Assembly: GCA_964594775.1 (NCBI GenBank)
Contig: CAZQNO010000008.1
Location: 5,972-69,971 of the forward strand
Source of the DNA: CAYFVU01 sp964594775
Lineage (GTDB): Bacteria; Spirochaetota; Spirochaetia; DSM-16054; Sediminispirochaetaceae
Direction of reading: 5' to 3'
DNA length: 64,000 nucleotides
Numbering within the stretch: position 1 is the stretch's first letter; every line of letters starts with the position of its first letter. The position numbers and the translations under genes are program-made. The notes under the pieces are model-generated. The model did no database searches, was not told where the DNA came from, and was given only the letters and a program-made list of their open reading frames with translations. This document shows, one piece after another, positions 59,298 through 64,000 of the stretch.

Positions 59298-59942
59298 GTG
59301 AACAGGATGAGCGGGGGCCGCGGACAGGGCCGCGGACNNNNNNNNNNNNNNNNNNNNNNNNNNNNNNNNNNNNNNNNNNNNNNNNNNNNNNNNNNNNNNN
59401 NNNNNNNNNNNNNNNNNNNNNNNNNNNNNNNNNNNNNGGGCCGCGGACAGGGCCGCGGACGCGGGGGAAGAGGCCCCGGTAAGGGTTTAGGCCCCGGTGG
59501 CCGATGCCGCTTCGAGGGACGCTTTAGAAAGCACGGGTATAAGCTCACCGTGCCGCGGCAGCTGATCATCGAGATCCTCGATGGGGAGAGTGAGTACCTC
59601 AGCGCCGATGAAATTTACCTGCGGGTCTATGAAAGGGATCCGCACATAGGGGTGGCGACGGTCTATCGAACCCTGCTGCTTCTCGAAGAGATCGCTCTGG
59701 TACACCGGCTCGATACGGGCGACGGAAAGTCCCGCTTCAGGCTCTACGGTGAAGAGGAGCGGAACGAACGAATGGTCTTCGTCTGTGCCGGCTGCGGCCG
59801 TACCACGGTAATAGATGATTTGAGTGAAGAGGAACGAAAAGCCCTCGATGCAATGGAACAGAGGGGAAGGGCCGAAGAGTCTTTCCGTTCGGTGCAGCGA
59901 ACGGTGCAGTTCTACGGATACTGCACGAGCTGCAGAGAATAA
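59298..59942 (+). CDS. fur: Fur family metalloregulator with Gly/Arg-rich head, interrupted by an assembly gap
   Basis: Core: winged helix RKHGYKLTVPRQLIIEIL, YLSADEIYLRVYERDPHIGVA and TVYRTLLLLEE, then CAGC and CTSC pairs, which bind structural zinc. The N-terminus has a GRGQ-type repeat that runs into 100 N (59338-59437). It is likely to sense iron (or manganese or zinc) and repress from the Fur box. GGAGG at 59289-59293 precedes possible starts GTG 59298 and ATG 59307; the choice is open. It is the first gene of the cluster that runs to Mrp. Confidence 0.85.
   Translation: MNRMSGGRGQGRGXXXXXXXXXXXXXXXXXXXXXXXXXXXXXXXXXXGRGQGRGRGGRGPGKGLGPGGRCRFEGRFRKHGYKLTVPRQLIIEILDGESEYLSADEIYLRVYERDPHIGVATVYRTLLLLEEIALVHRLDTGDGKSRFRLYGEEERNERMVFVCAGCGRTTVIDDLSEEERKALDAMEQRGRAEESFRSVQRTVQFYGYCTSCRE
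59338..59437. other. Assembly gap of 100 N
   Basis: Exactly 100 N. The 23 bases left of the gap are identical to the 23 bases right of it, so it may be a missed overlap of two contigs with nothing absent, or an unresolved tandem repeat. Confidence 0.98.
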
Positions 59943-59968
59943 CAAATAATACCTGAGGAGGGAGAATT

Positions 59969-60361
59969 ATGCCTAGAGGAGATCACAGAGGACCCCTTGG
60001 AGAGGGGCCGATGACAGGACGAGCAATGGGATACTGCGCGGGAAACGACCGGCCGGGATACGCCGCGGGAGGCCCTGGAATGGGCCGCGGATTGGGACAC
60101 GGACGTGGGGCCCTCGCGCATGGCGCATACGGCGGCCGCGCAATGGCCTGGGGCCGCGGCTACGGCCGGCGCGGTTACGGTCAGGCTTATGGGCCCGCCT
60201 TCGGGCCGGCGGCTTTCGGTCCGGCATCCTTCGAGCAGGGCCCGGTTTCCAAGGAAAATCGAAAGGAACTGCTCCGGGACGAGGCCGAGGCCCTGGAAGA
60301 GCAGCTGAATTTTCTCAAACGTGAGATGGACGCGCTGGAAGAGGAGTCACAGAAGAAATGA
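59969..60361 (+). CDS. DUF5320-like Gly/Arg/Ala-rich protein
   Basis: 130 residues. MPRGDHRGPLGEGPMTGRAM is the typical start of DUF5320 proteins (MPxGDxxGPxGxGPMTGRxxGYC), followed by GYCAGNDRPG and low-complexity Gly/Arg/Tyr/Ala sequence. A coiled coil ends it (about 93-130, KELLRDEAEALEEQLNFLKR). Such genes are common next to NifX/MinD clusters in anaerobes; function unknown. It overlaps the NifX-like gene by ATGA. The Gly/Arg-rich style resembles the head of the Fur protein. Confidence 0.87.
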   Translation: MPRGDHRGPLGEGPMTGRAMGYCAGNDRPGYAAGGPGMGRGLGHGRGALAHGAYGGRAMAWGRGYGRRGYGQAYGPAFGPAAFGPASFEQGPVSKENRKELLRDEAEALEEQLNFLKREMDALEEESQKK

Positions 60362-61113
60362 GAATAGCCATTGCAAGCGACGGGGACAGAGTGGCCGAAC
60401 ACTTCGGCCGCTGTCCCTCCTACACACTGGTGGACATCGAGGACGGCACCGTCGTTCACCGGGAAACGGTGGACAATCCGGGCCATGAGCCGGGGCGTAT
60501 TCCCGTTTTTCTCAAGGAACAGGGGGCCGAAATCATCGTTGCCGGCGGAATGGGAGGCAGAGCGCAGATGCTCTTCGATCAAATGGATATTCAGCAAATT
60601 CTGGGTATCACCGGTCCCGTCGAACAAGTTGTCGCCTCCTGCTTGGACGGGAGCCTGGAGGGAGCGGAAAGTCTCTGCTCTCACGGAGAGGGCCGCGGCG
60701 ACGGCCACGGTCCCGGAGCCGGGGGCGGGGACCATGAGTGCGGGTCGCGTCACCGCATCATTTGTATTACGGCAAAGGGCGAAGGAGAGGATGCCGCCAT
60801 AGACCCCCGTTTCGGCCGCTGCTCCTATTTCTGCTTTTACGACACCGAGACCAAAGAGTACCGCTTCGAAAAGAATGAGTTCGTCCACGAAAGCGGCGGC
60901 GTTGGAGTACTGACCAGTCAGCACCTGGTGAACCGAGGTGTTGAGGCTCTGCTTACCGGACAGGTGGGACCGAATGCCTTTAGGGCACTCGAAGCTGCGG
61001 GCATTTTGATGTACACCGGATTTGAGGGGAACGTGGCCGAGGGCGTAAAGAGGTATCTGGAAGGCGGATTGCAGACCGCCGGCGGGCCGAGCAACAAGGG
61101 ACACGTCGGATAG
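60358..61113 (+). CDS. Tandem NifX/NifB-type dinitrogenase cofactor domain protein
   Basis: 251 residues. Domain 1 (about 1-105): MRIAIASDGDRVAEHFGRCP and AEIIVAGGMGGRAQMLF. A linker rich in Gly and His (GEGRGDGHGPGAGGGDHECG) connects to domain 2 (about 134-235): IDPRFGRCSYFCFYDTETKE and ALLTGQVGPNAFRALEAAGI. The family binds Fe-S or Mo clusters, as in NifX and the Mo-Cu orange protein of Desulfovibrio. Two domains in one chain could hold a cluster between them. Overlaps DUF5320 and lies four bases ahead of the first MinD ATPase. Confidence 0.9.
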   Translation: MRIAIASDGDRVAEHFGRCPSYTLVDIEDGTVVHRETVDNPGHEPGRIPVFLKEQGAEIIVAGGMGGRAQMLFDQMDIQQILGITGPVEQVVASCLDGSLEGAESLCSHGEGRGDGHGPGAGGGDHECGSRHRIICITAKGEGEDAAIDPRFGRCSYFCFYDTETKEYRFEKNEFVHESGGVGVLTSQHLVNRGVEALLTGQVGPNAFRALEAAGILMYTGFEGNVAEGVKRYLEGGLQTAGGPSNKGHVG

Positions 61114-61117
61114 TGTC

Positions 61118-62059
61118 ATGACGATAGCGGTAGCGAGCGGAAAGGGCGGTACGGGAAAAACCACCGTTGCCGTCGGACTCGCCGAGGCCCTGGCGGCCTC
61201 CAAAAACAGTGTCCGGCTTCTCGACTGCGACGTGGAGGAGCCGAACGATCATCTCTTTATCGGTGCCGAAGAGAGCGCTAATCGGGAGTTTTTGGTAAAG
61301 GTCCCGAGGATCGATGAGCAGAAGTGTACCGCCTGCGAGGAGTGCGTGCGCTTCTGCGAATTCCATGCTTTGGTGCGCTTCGGCGCGAAGGTGATGGTCT
61401 TCGACAATCTCTGCCACGGCTGCGGCGGCTGCGGTATCGTCTGTCCCGAGGGAGCAATCACCGAAATCGACCGGCCGATCGGCCGGCTCGTCAGCGGGAA
61501 AGCTGAAACGGCGGGCTCCGGTGCTGCTGCAGACGCCGGCGGGATAGACACCCTCTACGGCATTCTCGATGTGGGAGAGGTTCTCGCCCCGCCGCTCATC
61601 CGGGCGGTGAAGCGTGAAGGTGGGGCCCTGCCCGCGCCTGTTGACGGTTTGCGAACTGATAAGGACCTTCCGGGCGGGCCGGTAATTGTCGACTCTCCTC
61701 CCGGGACCACCTGTCCGATGGTGACGGCGGTAAAGGACGCGGACTTCGCCCTGCTCGTGACGGAGAACACCCCCTTCGGGCTCCACGACCTCGAGCTTGC
61801 GATAGAGACTATCTCGGAGATGAACATTCCGATGGGAGTGGTAATAAACCGTGCCGATGTGGGACGGGCGGGGATAGAGGAGTACTGTAGAAAGATGGAC
61901 ATTCCCGTTCTGATGAAGATACCCTACGATGAGACGGTGGCGGCGGGCTGCGCAAAGGGGCGAAGCATCGTCTCTTCGGTAAAATCCTACGGAGGCCTTT
62001 TTCTCGAACTCTATGCGAAGATCACTCGGCTCGTGGCTGAGAAGGTGGAGGTTTCGTGA
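61118..62059 (+). CDS. MinD-family ATPase with inserted ferredoxin domain, first copy
   Basis: 313 residues. Walker A GKGGTGKTTVAVG (about 8-20), DCDVEEPNDHLFI, then an insert with two 4Fe-4S motifs CTACEECVRFC and CHGCGGCGIVCP (about 67-110), then VDSPPGTTCPMVTAVK and VINRADVG. Known from the orange protein cluster of Desulfovibrio. An extra low-complexity piece (SGSGAAADAGG) lies after the ferredoxin part (about 130-145). The stop overlaps the next start (GTGA). Confidence 0.93.
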   Translation: MTIAVASGKGGTGKTTVAVGLAEALAASKNSVRLLDCDVEEPNDHLFIGAEESANREFLVKVPRIDEQKCTACEECVRFCEFHALVRFGAKVMVFDNLCHGCGGCGIVCPEGAITEIDRPIGRLVSGKAETAGSGAAADAGGIDTLYGILDVGEVLAPPLIRAVKREGGALPAPVDGLRTDKDLPGGPVIVDSPPGTTCPMVTAVKDADFALLVTENTPFGLHDLELAIETISEMNIPMGVVINRADVGRAGIEEYCRKMDIPVLMKIPYDETVAAGCAKGRSIVSSVKSYGGLFLELYAKITRLVAEKVEVS

Positions 62060-62949
62060 AGCAGGTGGTCATTCTCAGCGGAAAGGGCGGCACCGGAAAG
62101 ACCTTCGTCTCCGCCTCCCTCGCCTGTGTGGCGGAAAACGCCGTCTACGCCGACTGCGACGTCGATGCGGCGAACCTTCATCTCCTGCTCAAACCGGAAA
62201 CGAAGGAGCAACACGATTTTATCGGCGGCCAGGTGGCTTTCGTAGACGCGGAGGTCTGTACCGGCTGCGGTGAATGCGTCTCCCGCTGCCGATTCGACGC
62301 CCTTAGACTCGGTCTTAGTTTCGCCTGCGCTGAAAGCAGCCCTGCCGCCCTGGTGGATCCGATAGCCTGCGAAGGCTGCGGTGTCTGCAGCGCCGTTTGT
62401 CCCGTCGATGCGGTAAGCTATCGGAGGGGAAACGCGGGCCTCTGGTTCGTCTCCTCTACCGAGTACGGACCGATGGTCCATGCCAGGCTCTATGCCGGGC
62501 AGGAGAACTCGGGCAAGCTGGTGCAGCAGGTCCGTGAGCGGGCGCAGGCCGAGGCGGAAACCCTCAACAAGGACTGGGTCCTGATAGACGGTCCTCCCGG
62601 GACCGGCTGTCCCGTAATGTCGGCGATGACCGGGGTTGATTATGTCGTCCTGGTCACCGAACCCACGGTAGCCGGAGCTCACGACCTCAAACGGGTGGTC
62701 GATCTGGCGGCACACTTCTCCATACCGGTGGGGATGGTCGTTAACAAGAGCAGCATCAACCCCGAAGGAGTTGAAGAGTTAAGGGAATTTGCCGAAGAGC
62801 GAAAAATTCGCTACCTTGGAGAAATACCGTACGATAGGAAGGTCGTAGACTCGGTTGCCGAATTGAAGCCCTATGCCTGCAGTTACGAGGATGAAATCTC
62901 CGAAAGGCTGCGGGAGATTTGGCAACAGCTGCGGAAAACGGCCGAATAG
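62056..62949 (+). CDS. MinD-family ATPase with inserted ferredoxin domain, second copy
   Basis: 297 residues. Walker A GKGGTGKTFVSA, CDVDAANLHLLL, 4Fe-4S motifs CTGCGECVSRC and CEGCGVCSAVCP (about 74-125), IDGPPGTGCPVMSAM. The paired ATPases probably form a heterodimer that bridges Fe-S clusters and nucleotide hydrolysis. GTG 62056 overlaps the stop of the first copy. Confidence 0.93.
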   Translation: MKQVVILSGKGGTGKTFVSASLACVAENAVYADCDVDAANLHLLLKPETKEQHDFIGGQVAFVDAEVCTGCGECVSRCRFDALRLGLSFACAESSPAALVDPIACEGCGVCSAVCPVDAVSYRRGNAGLWFVSSTEYGPMVHARLYAGQENSGKLVQQVRERAQAEAETLNKDWVLIDGPPGTGCPVMSAMTGVDYVVLVTEPTVAGAHDLKRVVDLAAHFSIPVGMVVNKSSINPEGVEELREFAEERKIRYLGEIPYDRKVVDSVAELKPYACSYEDEISERLREIWQQLRKTAE

Positions 62950-63036
62950 AAACGGCCGCAGGCGGCGCCCGGCACCCGGCAGCGGGCCCGTGTACGGGAA
63001 TACAAGAGCGACAGATCCATACATCAAGGAGTTTCC

Positions 63037-63867
63037 ATGGCGGGATTGCAGCAGAATGAAGAACAGAAGGCGCAGGACGAACGCCTGAAAAAGCGGATGG
63101 CCGGAATCCGGCACAAAGTCATAATCCTCAGCGGGAAGGGCGGGGTGGGAAAGACCACCGTCTCCATCAACATGGCCCTGGCCCTGGCGCAGAAAGGTCA
63201 CCGGGTGGGCCTCTTAGATACGGACCTCCACGGACCGAATGTGCCGAAGATGCTCGGGGTCGACGACGCCCAGCTCGTCGGCGGCGACGACGGGATAGAA
63301 CCCTGCCGGGCGGCGGAAAACCTCCGGGTCGTGAGTCTGTCGATGGCCGGACACGGTCCGGACACCCCGGTTATCTGGCGGGGCCCCCTCAAAATCGGGG
63401 TAATAAAGCAGTTTCTCGCCGATGTGGCCTGGGGAGAGCTGGACTATCTGATCATCGATTCGCCGCCGGGAACGGGAGACGAACCGCTGACGGTCCTCCA
63501 GCTCATCCCCGAGCTCGACGGCAGCGTGGTGGTAACAACCCCGCAGAAGGTGGCTATTCTCGATTCGCGCAAGAGCATCAACTTTTCCAAGCAGCTGAAT
63601 ATTCCCGTCCTGGGCGTGGTGGAAAACATGAGCGGGCTTCTCTGCCCCCACTGCGGCAAAGAGATCCCCGTCTTCGGTAAGGGCGGCGGAAAGACCGCGG
63701 CGGAGGAGATGGAGGTGCCCTTCCTCGGCGCTATTCCCATCGATCAGGGACTGATGGAGGCCGAAGACGAGGGCCGGCACTATGTGACCGGAGACTCCGG
63801 GGGCCCCTCGGTGAAGGCCCTTCGCAACATCGTCGACGAGGTGGAAGGGCGGATCAACGGGAGTTAG
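63037..63867 (+). CDS. mrp: Mrp/NBP35 family Fe-S carrier ATPase
   Basis: 276 residues. N-terminal helix (about 1-20, charged), Walker A SGKGGVGKTTVS, DTDLHGPNVPKMLG, IIDSPPGTGDEPL and the C-terminal cluster-binding CPHC in GLLCPHCGKEIPVFG. Mrp/ApbC/NBP35 proteins carry and insert Fe-S clusters. AAGGAG precedes the ATG; it lies 87 bases after the second MinD gene, so it may have its own promoter or be read through. It complements the operon as a cluster delivery factor. Confidence 0.95.
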   Translation: MAGLQQNEEQKAQDERLKKRMAGIRHKVIILSGKGGVGKTTVSINMALALAQKGHRVGLLDTDLHGPNVPKMLGVDDAQLVGGDDGIEPCRAAENLRVVSLSMAGHGPDTPVIWRGPLKIGVIKQFLADVAWGELDYLIIDSPPGTGDEPLTVLQLIPELDGSVVVTTPQKVAILDSRKSINFSKQLNIPVLGVVENMSGLLCPHCGKEIPVFGKGGGKTAAEEMEVPFLGAIPIDQGLMEAEDEGRHYVTGDSGGPSVKALRNIVDEVEGRINGS

Positions 63868-64000
63868 TCGGCTGATAGGAGGAAGCAGCGTGGCGGCCGG
63901 AATAGTGCGCAATTACCCTAGCTGAAACCGGGATCTTTACCTAAGTAACTGACTTACGACGCCACTTCGCGCTTTTCAGATTTAATATAGCGGAAGCCGC
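63868..64000. other. Window end, no supported gene
   Basis: The last 133 bases contain a strong AGGAGG site (63878-63883) before a GTG at 63891, but that frame stops after 11 codons. The stretch 63903-63927 resembles the arm of the palindrome at 39910-39932. I see no further feature. Confidence 0.4.

Noticed and set aside
1..64000. tRNA, rRNA, CRISPR array, intact insertion sequence or prophage
   Set aside because: Reading the gaps between genes I found no cloverleaf, no rRNA core sequence, no regular spaced repeat and no transposase or integrase motif.

Overview
The window looks like a stretch of a GC-rich, free-living, two-membrane bacterium, most likely of the phylum Spirochaetota. Signs of an outer membrane are several signal-peptide beta-barrel proteins, a Wzi-like capsule protein, Lgt and lipoproteins. 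MurA carries Asp instead of Cys at the active-site loop, as known in Borrelia and Treponema. FeoAB, an orange-protein-like Fe-S ATPase cluster and HD-GYP/HPt/GGDEF-EAL signalling point to an anaerobic or microaerobic, environmentally responsive cell. The phylum call is inference. The sequence is a scaffold: two runs of exactly 100 N (54464-54563 and 59338-59437) each interrupt a gene.

Layout. 3-10236 (+): a surface-polysaccharide operon (possible ATP-grasp tail, NodB-type deacetylase, UDP-glucuronate 4-epimerase, exported protein, UDP-xylose synthase, GT2 glycosyltransferase, GtrA flippase, Wzi-like barrel), then a 1045-residue outer-membrane protein that seems to join two barrels around a POTRA-like domain. 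10612-12531 (-): ArnT/PMT-like glycosyltransferase and dCTP deaminase. 12741-16884 (+): degenerate CCA-enzyme-like HD protein, a lipoprotein and murA. 16901-20450 (-): DjlA-like J protein and two six-span proteins resembling LptF/LptG. 20451-20805: gene-free, AT-rich patch with DnaA-box matches. 20806-22829 (-): pseudo-receiver/winged-helix regulator, PspA, STAS-zinc ribbon protein. 23010-28798: exported protein, an NtrC-like regulator without DNA-binding domain, FxsA, WecG/TagA transferase, RsmE, YjbQ, C-terminal processing protease. 28962-34845 (+): membrane protein, MinD-like ATPase, giant FapA-like protein, Lgt. 34855-39912: HD-GYP regulator, HPt protein, GH36 alpha-galactosidase, RpoD-like sigma factor and CheY-like protein; the sigma gene has a leader that pairs with its own ribosome-binding site, and the CheY gene ends inside a 52-bp perfect palindrome. 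40028-44074 (-): FeoA-FeoB-DUF1007-NicO metal transport operon. 44245-47865 (+): second FeoA, an AAC(3)-like protein missing two internal blocks, aminopeptidase P, CDF transporter. 48008-50756 (+): GpmI and a polyprenyl synthase. 50803-54297 (-): M23 peptidase and GGDEF-EAL protein. 54355-59163: gapped class II photolyase, small protein, MATE-like transporter, FAH-family enzyme, DUF401 permease. 59229-63867 (+): Fur with its own Fur box, DUF5320 protein, double NifX protein, two ferredoxin-containing MinD ATPases and Mrp.

A theme that cuts across the window is leaderless expression. At five transcription-unit starts a sigma-70-like -35/-10 pair lies so that the -10 box ends exactly six bases before the ATG, and no Shine-Dalgarno sequence is present. 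The strongest candidates for further work are this set, the structured sigma-factor leader, the Fur/orange-protein-like cluster, the double-barrel outer-membrane protein and the long palindrome.
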